Below, in pieces: positions 1 to 5,406 of a stretch of DNA of 41,809 nt. This DNA comes from a virus, in the IMG/VR virus record IMGVR_UViG_3300028743_000204, positions 1-41,809 of that record; one strand, 5' to 3'. Made by a program: the position numbers and the translations under genes. The stretch's first letter is position 1. The number at the start of each line of letters is the position of its first letter. The notes beneath the pieces were generated by a model. That model saw nothing but the letters and a program-made list of their open reading frames with translations, had not been told where the DNA came from and ran no database searches.

Positions 1-315
1 TCAGGGTGCCACGCAGCCGGACAGCAGCGCGATGGCGCGGTCGGCGGCGGTGCGGTGGGCCAGCAGGGACCGGGCGAGGATCGAGGTGTCGGCCTCGGCA
101 TTGCCGGTCAGCGGCGCGGGCAGGATCGGGGGTAGCGCCGGGATCTGCGCGCGGGCCACGCAGGGCACCGGCACGGGCACGCGGACCTCGATCGGCGTCG
201 GATTGTCGATGCGCGGTCGGATGGCGGTGGTGCAGCCTGACAGCCAGCACGCTACGGCCAGCAGCAGCGCCACCGCGATATGCGCGCGCAGGTAGAGGTG
301 GATTTCCTGCTTCAT
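1..315 (-). CDS. Rz1-like outer-membrane spanin lipoprotein (o-spanin)
   Basis: Predicted outer-membrane lipoprotein half of the spanin complex, which fuses inner and outer membranes in the last step of lysis. The 104-residue product starts with a hydrophobic signal segment ending in a lipobox L-S-G-C, so Cys28 should be lipidated. A short Pro-rich stretch (about residues 38-70) follows, as is common in Rz1 proteins. The start was chosen at 315 because the ATG overlaps the TGA of the upstream i-spanin gene (ATGA). The longer open frame upstream is only a shadow of that gene. The TGA stop occupies the first three bases of the window, so the gene is complete. It is the last gene of the late operon that can be seen. 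Confidence 0.85.
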   Translation of the reverse strand: MKQEIHLYLRAHIAVALLLAVACWLSGCTTAIRPRIDNPTPIEVRVPVPVPCVARAQIPALPPILPAPLTGNAEADTSILARSLLAHRTAADRAIALLSGCVAP

Positions 316-788
316 GGGGCGTCTCCGATTCGCATGACTTCGGCGGGGGTGCGGCACCCCGGCGCGGGCGGCGCGGCGGCGATGGCCAGCGCCAGCTTGT
401 CGCGGGCGACGGTGCGTTGGTCGGCCCCGGCCAGCGCATGGTCCGCCGCCGCCTGTTGGCGCGCGCCATCGGCGCCCAGCGCGGCCACGGCGGCGTTCTG
501 CCGCGCGATGGCGCCCAGCACGATGCGATAGGCACGCTGTTCGCCCGCGTAAGCGTCGTGCCAAGCGTGCTGGGCGGCATCGAGGGCGCGGGCGGTGCGC
601 TCGATATGATCGAGGCGCATGGTCTGCACTCCGGCTAGCCCCAGCGCCACCACCGCGATCAGCCGCCACGCATCGGCCAGCAGCCAGCCTAGCGCCGCGC
701 CTAGCCAGCCCTTGACCGCGCTCAGGATGCGCAGCGGCAGCGCCAGTTCGGGCACCGCCACCTCGGCAGCGGTTTCCAGCAGGCTCAT
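312..788 (-). CDS. Rz-like inner-membrane spanin (i-spanin)
   Basis: Predicted inner-membrane spanin of 158 residues. An N-terminal region contains one membrane segment (about residues 36-54). It is followed by a long Ala-rich helical, probably coiled-coil, periplasmic part and a C-terminal C-R-T-P motif often seen at the end of phage Rz proteins. The start codon overlaps the stop of the upstream small gene (TAATG). The end overlaps the lipoprotein gene by four bases, which is the standard order Rz then Rz1. Assignment rests on architecture and gene order rather than strong sequence identity. Confidence 0.8.
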   Translation of the reverse strand: MSLLETAAEVAVPELALPLRILSAVKGWLGAALGWLLADAWRLIAVVALGLAGVQTMRLDHIERTARALDAAQHAWHDAYAGEQRAYRIVLGAIARQNAAVAALGADGARQQAAADHALAGADQRTVARDKLALAIAAAPPAPGCRTPAEVMRIGDAP

Positions 789-1024
789 TACAGTACGTGC
801 CCGATGTAGACGGCCAGCAGCACGAGAGCGCCGACCAGCACGTCGCCCACACGATTGGCGATCAGGGCATTGATATCAGCCACGGCGGGCGCGAGGATCG
901 CTTCGCCATGGATGAGGGCTGCCTTGGTGTCAGCCTCGGCCCCGGTGGTGATCGCTGCGGCGTCCGCCTTCAGCCTGGCCTCGGTGTTGGTGATGTCGGC
1001 GGCGATGGTGGTCAGTTCGGACAT
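788..1024 (-). CDS. Small C-terminally anchored membrane protein of the lysis cluster
   Basis: Product of 78 residues: a helical, charged N-terminal half (about residues 1-50) and one hydrophobic segment at the very C-terminus (about 60-78). I do not recognise a family. Its place directly before the spanin pair suggests a lysis role, for example holin or antiholin-like. The start at 1024 is preceded by a strong Shine-Dalgarno sequence (GGAAAGGAG, 1028-1037 region). The frame stays open upstream to 1156, but that extension would run through the ribosome-binding site and a hairpin, so I rejected it. It is joined to the i-spanin gene by a one-base overlap. Confidence 0.75.
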   Translation of the reverse strand: MSELTTIAADITNTEARLKADAAAITTGAEADTKAALIHGEAILAPAVADINALIANRVGDVLVGALVLLAVYIGHVL

Positions 1025-1035
1025 ACGTCTCCTTT

Positions 1036-1052
1036 CCGGCGGGTCACGCCGG
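1036..1052 (-). promoter_or_regulatory. Intercistronic hairpin just upstream of a ribosome-binding site
   Basis: Perfect 6-bp stem CCGGCG/CGCCGG with a 5-base loop, touching the Shine-Dalgarno sequence of the small membrane protein gene. No T-run follows, so it is not a standard terminator. It may stabilise mRNA or tune translation. A similar element precedes the Acb2-like gene. Confidence 0.45.
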
Positions 1053-1080
1053 TTATTGCGAATGGGTTTTCGGGAAGGCC

Positions 1081-1188
1081 TCAGCCGATCAGGCGGCCAA
1101 GCATGCGGCGGATGATCCATGCCAGCCCCTCGCGCATTACGGCGAGCGGACCCCATGCGCGGATGGCTGCGGATAATCGTTGAGGCAT
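1081..1188 (-). CDS. Possible 35-residue amphipathic peptide
   Basis: Small open frame with an ATG four bases after the TGA of the Acb2-like gene (TGACGCCATG), so translational coupling is possible. The product mixes Arg with large hydrophobic residues (Trp, Ile, Leu) in its second half and could form an amphipathic helix. No clear Shine-Dalgarno sequence is visible. It fills an otherwise empty 160-bp gap in a very compact operon, which is the main reason to list it. No family recognised. Confidence 0.4.
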   Translation of the reverse strand: MPQRLSAAIRAWGPLAVMREGLAWIIRRMLGRLIG

Positions 1189-1192
1189 GGCG

Positions 1193-1438
1193 TCAATCGC
1201 GCCAGGTAATAGCCTTTACAGCCCACATCTGGGCACCCTGCGCCTCGGCGATGGCGATGGAGGCAAGGCGCTTGGCTTCGGCGCCGGTAGGGTTTCCAGC
1301 GGCATCAACCGGCGTCTTGCGCAGTCCGTCCAGCTCGTCGATGATCTGCGCGTAGAGGCGCTTGATGCGATCCACTGCGCTGTCGTTGCTGGGGTTGAAC
1401 GAAAGGCCGACTGCCTTCTCGCCATAGGTCTGAGTCAT
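1193..1438 (-). CDS. acb2: Acb2/Tad1-hairpin family anti-CBASS protein
   Basis: Product of 81 residues matching the Acb2 pattern: a short N-terminus, then F-N-P-S and a first helix carrying V-D-R-I-K with Lys26. A second helix has L-A-S-I-A-I, and the C-terminal helix holds the family hallmark A-Q-M-W-A-V-K-A-I-T-W (residues 68-78). Known Acb2 proteins form hexamers that bind cyclic di- and trinucleotides made by bacterial CBASS cyclases, blocking effector activation. Some members also bind Thoeris-type signals. The ATG at 1438 has a strong AAGGAGG site. The gene lies in the lysis/accessory end of the late operon, so expression should be late. Ligand specificity cannot be read from sequence alone. 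The family call comes from remembered motif patterns, not a search. Confidence 0.8.
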   Translation of the reverse strand: MTQTYGEKAVGLSFNPSNDSAVDRIKRLYAQIIDELDGLRKTPVDAAGNPTGAEAKRLASIAIAEAQGAQMWAVKAITWRD

Positions 1439-1449
1439 GATTCCTCCTT

Positions 1450-1464
1450 CGGCGGGATGCGCCG
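1450..1464 (-). promoter_or_regulatory. Short hairpin upstream of the Acb2-like gene
   Basis: 5-bp stem CGGCG/CGCCG with a 5-base loop immediately before the AAGGAGG ribosome-binding site of the Acb2-like gene. The arrangement, together with a nearby GGGTTTT and CGGGA, resembles the leader at 1036-1080. Confidence 0.35.
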
Positions 1465-1517
1465 TTCTTGATCGGGTTTTGATTTTCGGGATGTTTCCGC
1501 CGTGGGAATGGCGGGTT

Positions 1518-1691
1518 TTAGCGGGTCAGCTTATTGATCAGCCAAATGCCCGGCCATGTGATCGGCCAACCAAAGGACAGGCCGACGATTCGCGCGCAGT
1601 CGGTCCACGTGCTGTTGAGCGACCATGCGCTGCCCAGCAGGAAGATCGCGGGGATCAGCCAGATGTGCAGAAGCATTTGAGTAATGGGCAT
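1518..1691 (-). CDS. Small membrane protein (57 residues)
   Basis: Short, strongly hydrophobic protein. One clear membrane segment lies at about residues 5-28, and a Trp/Pro-rich hydrophobic stretch at 38-52 may be a second. The ATG at 1691 follows a weak AAGGAT-like site. It sits in the lysis/accessory part of the late operon between a coiled-coil protein and the Acb2-like gene. It could be a holin partner or a host-membrane effector. I do not recognise a family. Upstream, the 66-bp gap holds a perfect 10-bp hairpin. Confidence 0.65.
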   Translation of the reverse strand: MPITQMLLHIWLIPAIFLLGSAWSLNSTWTDCARIVGLSFGWPITWPGIWLINKLTR

Positions 1692-1713
1692 GGATCGATC
1701 CTTGTGAGGAATG

Positions 1714-1741
1714 CCCGCCCAGCGGTGTGCTGCTGGGCGGG
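1714..1741 (-). promoter_or_regulatory. Strong intercistronic hairpin (10-bp stem)
   Basis: Perfect inverted repeat CCCGCCCAGC / GCTGGGCGGG with an 8-base loop, between the stop of the coiled-coil gene and the start of the 57-residue membrane protein gene. No T-run follows on the transcribed strand, so an mRNA-processing, attenuation or stabilising role is more likely than classic termination. Confidence 0.6.
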
Positions 1742-1756
1742 TTCCATGGGCGAAGC

Positions 1757-2044
1757 TTAGGCGGTGGGGGCCGGGGGCGGCAGGATGGCAGCCAGTTTCG
1801 CAGCCAGCGCATCCACCGTGGCCTGATCGGCGGCTTCGGAAGCCTGGGCATTGGCCAGATCCGACTGGGCGGCGGCAAGAGCGGCCTGGTTGGCGGTGAC
1901 AAGATCGGTAACGTCGCCAATGGCAGTGGACAAAGTTTGCAAGTTGATAGCCACGATGGCCTCCATATGTTTCAGGGCGGAAAGGTGATCGGCCCGCAGC
2001 ACTGCCCATTTGTGCCGCAGGTGAAGGGTGATGAGGGTCAGCAC
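1757..2044 (-). CDS. Ala-rich coiled-coil protein, unknown function
   Basis: Helical protein with a long Ala/Asp/Gln-rich coiled-coil stretch and a Pro-rich tail (P-P-P-A-P). Two starts are possible. GTG at 2044 lies seven bases after the upstream stop and gives 95 residues. An internal ATG at 1966 gives 69 residues and begins just before the coiled coil. Neither has a strong ribosome-binding site. Similar short helical proteins are common near lysis genes of phages of this type. No function can be assigned. Confidence 0.6.
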   Translation of the reverse strand: MLTLITLHLRHKWAVLRADHLSALKHMEAIVAINLQTLSTAIGDVTDLVTANQAALAAAQSDLANAQASEAADQATVDALAAKLAAILPPPAPTA

Positions 2045-2051
2045 GGACCCG

Positions 2052-2327
2052 TTATTCAGCAGGCGTGAAATCGACGTAGAAGCGCTGGCCCGGCTCGAAC
2101 GTGCCGATCAGCGCCGGATTGGCGATGGTGATCTCGAACAGCGCGTGCGGCGACCATTTGGCAAAGGTGTTGTCTTCGTCAGAGCCGTCCTCTGGATAGC
2201 CCCCGCTTTTGGCGACGCCGTGGAACTTCATAGTCTCCTGCGTCGGGGTCCCTTCCTTCGGATACGGGTTCACATCGTAAACCTGCAACTTGGCGCGCAT
2301 AGTGGGGTGTTTGGCGGCTTTGGTCAT
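2052..2327 (-). CDS. Conserved phage protein, unknown function
   Basis: 91-residue protein with a compact beta-rich look. The conserved-looking core S-Y/G-Y-P-E-D-G-S-D-E-D-N-T (about residues 42-54) is followed by F-E-I-x-I-A-N-P-A-L and a C-terminal F-Y-V-D-F-T-P. I have seen this pattern in hypothetical proteins from lysis or late regions of many phages, but no function is known to me. It overlaps the next upstream gene by four bases and belongs to the late operon. Confidence 0.75.
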   Translation of the reverse strand: MTKAAKHPTMRAKLQVYDVNPYPKEGTPTQETMKFHGVAKSGGYPEDGSDEDNTFAKWSPHALFEITIANPALIGTFEPGQRFYVDFTPAE

Positions 2328-2569
2328 AATCTCATCCCTTCGTTGGTGAGTTGGAAGCGGGTAGCCTTGAGTCCGCCCTGATCGATGTACGTTGCCAACC
2401 CGGCGTCGATCAGCGCGCGGGCGGTTGACGGCATGAAGGGGGCGCTCTCGCCTTGCGCGAGGTAGATCCGCCCACCGCCATTGCAGCGGGCCACAGCAGC
2501 ATCACCGCCATGTTCGCGCATCCATTTGAGCGCATCCCTCGCGGCGCGGCTCATGATGGGATCAGCCAT
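2324..2569 (-). CDS. Small, possibly winged-helix protein
   Basis: 81-residue product. The N-terminal helix (A-R-D-A-L-K-W-M) is followed by a glycine-rich turn, a helix with T-A-R-A-L-I-D-A-G-L and a C-terminal beta-like T-R-F-Q-L-T-N-E-G, an order reminiscent of winged-helix folds. The start at 2569 was chosen over 2587 because AAGGAT sits at good distance and the overlap with the upstream holin-like gene is only eight bases. Function unknown. The fold suggestion is inference. Confidence 0.6.
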   Translation of the reverse strand: MADPIMSRAARDALKWMREHGGDAAVARCNGGGRIYLAQGESAPFMPSTARALIDAGLATYIDQGGLKATRFQLTNEGMRL

Positions 2570-2870
2570 TGGCGTTATCCTTTCCATCCAGTTCCAGCGA
2601 TGCCGCCGGGCCGGTCAGTTTGACGGTGCCTACCCACGGGCTGATAAACGCCAGCACGATCAGGCCATTGCAGATCAGTGCGCCGATCAGCGCGCGACCC
2701 AGCCACACGATGCGATCCTGCGCCACGGAATCGGGCCAGGTCAGCACGGCGATCAGCACGCCAAAAATGAGCGCGAGCAGCCACACGGCGAACAGCGCGC
2801 CCGCCAGCGTCCATTCGGATTTGGGTGTGGGCCGCTCGATGGTGGTGGGCACGGTGGTGGGATCGGTCAT
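2562..2870 (-). CDS. Two-TM holin-like membrane protein
   Basis: 102-residue protein with a polar Thr/Pro-rich N-terminus, two hydrophobic segments (about residues 20-43 and 55-78) and a charged C-terminus. It lies immediately downstream of the endolysin gene, overlapping it by four bases. That is the usual place for a holin, the protein that opens the inner membrane to release or activate endolysin. Class II-like topology supports this. It is not a recognised holin family, so the role is inferred from size, topology and position. Confidence 0.65.
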   Translation of the reverse strand: MTDPTTVPTTIERPTPKSEWTLAGALFAVWLLALIFGVLIAVLTWPDSVAQDRIVWLGRALIGALICNGLIVLAFISPWVGTVKLTGPAASLELDGKDNANG

Positions 2871-3307
2871 TTCGACAGCTCGTCGTACTGGGTGAGGTTG
2901 CCCGAGTGGATCACAGCCAGCATCGTGTCGGCATATTTGTGATCCGTGGCGTAGACGGGCGCGAGCGCGCGCACGAAGGCAGCGACATCGGGCAGGGTGC
3001 GCATGGCGGGGGCATATTGAGGCCGTGTGGCAATCAGCTGCGCGTGGGCCATGAATGCTTCAGCGAGGCTGGGGAAAACGGCGAATACGAGATCCTCGGG
3101 CACCAACTTTCCGTGGATCTCTTCGTGCGTGTGGAAAATCTGGTCAGGGAAACCGGCCATATGCTTGATTCCGAAAGGGTTATTGCCCTTGATCGCCTTG
3201 CCCCAGCCACTCTCGATACCGAACTGGGCAATCGAGACAGAGGCGAGCACGCGGGTTTTCTTCATCGCCGCGCGCGCGTCAGCGATCCATTCAGGCGCAA
3301 GGCGCAT
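2867..3307 (-). CDS. Glucosaminidase-type endolysin
   Basis: 146-residue protein of the FlgJ-like N-acetylglucosaminidase fold, which cleaves the glycan strands of peptidoglycan. The diagnostic segment is S-I-A-Q-F-G-I-E-S-G-W-G (about 25-36), with Glu32 as likely catalytic acid, followed by N-P-F-G-I-K (42-47). The downstream F-x-S-L-A-E-A-F and Y-A-T-D-H-K-Y-A-D blocks also fit. No signal peptide is visible, so it probably depends on a holin. The start at 3307 has an AGGAG site. The longer frame to 3403 would overlap the neighbouring gene heavily. Confidence 0.85.
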   Translation of the reverse strand: MRLAPEWIADARAAMKKTRVLASVSIAQFGIESGWGKAIKGNNPFGIKHMAGFPDQIFHTHEEIHGKLVPEDLVFAVFPSLAEAFMAHAQLIATRPQYAPAMRTLPDVAAFVRALAPVYATDHKYADTMLAVIHSGNLTQYDELSK

Positions 3308-3321
3308 GATTGTTCTCCTGT

Positions 3322-3642
3322 TCAGGGATGGTGGGGAGGGTGGGTGAACTCGAGATAACCGGCGAGTATGCTGATGCCGGCCATCCCGATTCCGATCAGC
3401 CATTTGACGATTCGCTCAGCACTGGACCGCTTGGCATTTTCCAGCTTGAGCGCTGTAATTTCAGCCATAAGCAACTTCAGGGTCGTGCTCGTATCATCGA
3501 AACCTTTGGTGACGGCGACTTCCAGCTTATCGATGCGCTCGCCCAAGGCTTCCTCCACGCGGCTGATATCTCGTTTGGCGGCATCGGCGCGCTCTTTGGC
3601 GAGCGCGATCTGCGCGGATTGGTCAGGAGGGCAGGTGCTCAT
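3322..3642 (-). CDS. Coiled-coil protein with C-terminal membrane anchor (XhlA-like)
   Basis: 106-residue protein. Residues about 8-60 form a charged helix with heptad-like spacing, and residues about 80-98 form a hydrophobic segment rich in Ile/Gly. This plan matches haemolysin XhlA-type or holin-accessory proteins that often accompany endolysins. The start at 3642 was chosen for its GGAG site. It lies 14 bp upstream of the endolysin gene in the same operon. Identification is by architecture only. Confidence 0.65.
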   Translation of the reverse strand: MSTCPPDQSAQIALAKERADAAKRDISRVEEALGERIDKLEVAVTKGFDDTSTTLKLLMAEITALKLENAKRSSAERIVKWLIGIGMAGISILAGYLEFTHPPHHP

Positions 3643-3657
3643 GCAGGCTCCAGGCAT

Positions 3658-3679
3658 AAAAAAACCGCCCGGAGGCGGC
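3658..3679 (-). terminator. Rho-independent terminator
   Basis: On the leftward strand a 5-bp stem CCGCC/GGCGG with a 4-base loop is followed by seven T. It sits between the Ala-rich protein gene and the coiled-coil/anchor gene. It could separate tail genes from lysis genes or act as a partial terminator that phage antitermination overrides. Confidence 0.7.
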
Positions 3680-3704
3680 GTTGTATCGTTCGTCTGGTTG
3701 ACGC

Positions 3705-4163
3705 TTAGCTGGATGCAGCCGGGGCGCTGGCAGGCATAGCAGCGAGCGGAGACGATGCAGGCGCGATAGTCGCTGGGGCTAGCCCGAGCGCGGCCTGAAT
3801 ATCCGGGCGCGGCGCAGGATCAGTTGCCAGATCAGGCCAGCCTCCAGCCGGAGCCGCCTCGCCTAGATCGCGGCGTAATGCAGCCACAATGCCAGCACCG
3901 CGCCCGTCAGCGCCCAGACCGTGCCACGAATAGCGGGCGGCAAACTCGATCACCTGAGCAGCAGCAGTCTTGGCCTCGGCGCTGGCAGCTGCGCCCAGCG
4001 CGTAGAGCGTCTCGCCAAAGGCGACCATCTTATCGACTGGCGATGCCTGGGAAGATGCCTGCAACAGCGCGGCCTGCGTGGCAGCATTGAGATCGCGCGC
4101 GTGCTGGATCAGGAAGGTATCGATCACCGCCAGTGCGCCGGAAATGTCGGGAAGAAAATTCAT
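3705..4163 (-). CDS. Ala-rich late protein, unknown function
   Basis: 152-residue, mostly helical protein with an Ala/Pro/Ser-rich low-complexity C-terminus (about residues 115-152). No recognised domain. It is isolated from its neighbours by a terminator-like hairpin on each side (3658-3679 and 4177-4199), which is unusual in this otherwise coupled operon and suggests separately tuned expression. It may be a minor virion or lysis-associated protein. Confidence 0.65.
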   Translation of the reverse strand: MNFLPDISGALAVIDTFLIQHARDLNAATQAALLQASSQASPVDKMVAFGETLYALGAAASAEAKTAAAQVIEFAARYSWHGLGADGRGAGIVAALRRDLGEAAPAGGWPDLATDPAPRPDIQAALGLAPATIAPASSPLAAMPASAPAASS

Positions 4164-4176
4164 GGAAAAACCTTAC

Positions 4177-4199
4177 AAAAAAGCCGCCAGAAGGCGGCG
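4177..4199 (-). terminator. Rho-independent terminator
   Basis: On the leftward strand GCCGCC/GGCGGC with the loop TTCT is followed by TTTTTT. It is the best-formed terminator of the late region and lies only 14 bases before the start codon of the Ala-rich gene. It would end transcription of the tail block after the aspartic protease gene unless antiterminated. Confidence 0.8.
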
Positions 4200-4251
4200 A
4201 TGAAACACATTTTCCAGGCGGTGGAGACGGACGGTGGCCGAGGCACGATAG

Positions 4252-4791
4252 TCAGAATTCGAGGGTCCAGATTCCGTCTTCAATGGAAAAGCGGTGGGCC
4301 TGCGAGATTATGTCCATGCCGATTAGCAGGGCTGCGCCGCCTACCGGGTGCGCGATCTTCGACATATCGGCCAAGGAACAAAGCCGCCGGGTAACCAATC
4401 CCGCTTCGGTCAGCATCGGTACATCAAGGACGGCCTGATAGGTGCGCGATTCCGCAACGCCATACGGCCCGCTAAGCAAGCGTACCGGGCCGGTTGGCGG
4501 CAATCCTATCACGTCTGCAATTTTGTCATGGATGGCACTGTTCATCGCACCAGTATCGACAAGCGCAGTAAGCGTTATCCCGCCGACTTCGTTGCCTTGA
4601 GCATATACAGTGACGGGCAAAAGGCATCTACCGGCGCGGACGCCATCACGAAACGTCATAAGCGAATCCCTGTTACTAGAATCGCCGTTTAGCATTTCCT
4701 TTGCCTGTCTCGCAAATCGAGCCGCGTTGGCCACAGTGTTGCAGACTGTGGTCAGCTGGCTTGGCGTCAAATAGTCCAAAGCAGGCTTCAT
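4252..4791 (-). CDS. Retropepsin-like aspartic protease
   Basis: 179-residue protein with the hallmarks of single-domain (dimeric) retropepsins. A-L-V-D-T-G-A is at residues 76-82, with catalytic Asp79. A Gly-rich flap-like stretch G-P-Y-G lies near 108-111, and L-L-I-G-M-D-I-I (155-162) matches the hydrophobic-Gly-Met-Asp block that closes the fold. The first 55 residues are helical and unrelated. Such proteases work as homodimers. Targets in phages are mostly unknown, and a virion-maturation or tail-processing role is an inference from its place between tail fibre and lysis genes. ATG at 4791; no signal peptide. Confidence 0.8.
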   Translation of the reverse strand: MKPALDYLTPSQLTTVCNTVANAARFARQAKEMLNGDSSNRDSLMTFRDGVRAGRCLLPVTVYAQGNEVGGITLTALVDTGAMNSAIHDKIADVIGLPPTGPVRLLSGPYGVAESRTYQAVLDVPMLTEAGLVTRRLCSLADMSKIAHPVGGAALLIGMDIISQAHRFSIEDGIWTLEF

Positions 4792-4824
4792 GTGGCGCTC
4801 CTTGTATCAAATTCAGCTAGGCGG

Positions 4825-5406
4825 CTATGCAGGCCACCCGCCATTAATATCGATAGCGTTGAGCGCGGCCTCATCAGGCGCGGCTGCGATCGCCGCCTTG
4901 AGCGAGGAATTGTTGAGGATCACCGCTGTTTTGTAGGCGGCAGCAGCAGATGCAAACGCCAGGAAGTCATCTGGACCGGTGAAGGTGTGATGTGAATTAT
5001 CGGCCATGATCCAGTACAGCAGGCCGAACGCCGCGCCCGATGCCTTGCAGGCAAGAGTTTGCGTTGCCCAACTGGTCAAGCGTGACATCGAGGACTCATC
5101 AACCTGCAATCCACCGGATGGAGCACCAGACCCCGACCAAAGCACGACTTTGGCATTATATACCGCGCCCAGTGAGCGCAGCGCAGTCACCTTCTGATCC
5201 GCCAAGCTGAGGGTTGGAAGGGGGGCCTGCGAGTACGCCCCGCCCACATACGACCACAGTCCGTCAGCGACGACACCATCAGGCGGAGCCAGCAGGTAGC
5301 CCTCATTGGCCGCCGCCTGCATCTGGGCGGTAGCCTCATCCGGGCAGTGCCCAACGCGCGCAATTACGCCTGTCGTCAGATCATAGATCGCATAATTCAC
5401 CGTCAC
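4825..5406 (-). CDS. DUF4376-like tail protein
   Basis: 193-residue protein. The N-terminal half (Y-A-I-Y-D-L-T-T-G-V-I) looks like a short beta module seen in small phage tail proteins. The C-terminal half resembles the DUF4376 helical domain, with Asp-Glu-Ser near 110, then T-F-T-G-P-D-D-F-L and a closing Ala-rich helix. Such proteins are usually encoded just after tail fibre or J genes and may assist fibre assembly or cap the tip. The start is taken as GTG at 5406, giving a four-base overlap with the J stop and a GGAG site. The longer frame to 5463 lies inside J. Confidence 0.65.
   Translation of the reverse strand: MTVNYAIYDLTTGVIARVGHCPDEATAQMQAAANEGYLLAPPDGVVADGLWSYVGGAYSQAPLPTLSLADQKVTALRSLGAVYNAKVVLWSGSGAPSGGLQVDESSMSRLTSWATQTLACKASGAAFGLLYWIMADNSHHTFTGPDDFLAFASAAAAYKTAVILNNSSLKAAIAAAPDEAALNAIDINGGWPA

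Noticed and set aside
6-638. 210-codon rightward frame under the spanin genes
   Set aside because: Typical GC-rich antisense shadow; the leftward spanin pair has lipobox, membrane segment and overlaps.
1025-1156. Longer start for the small membrane protein of the lysis cluster
   Set aside because: It would translate through a hairpin and a strong ribosome-binding site; the added residues are Arg/Pro-rich shadow sequence.
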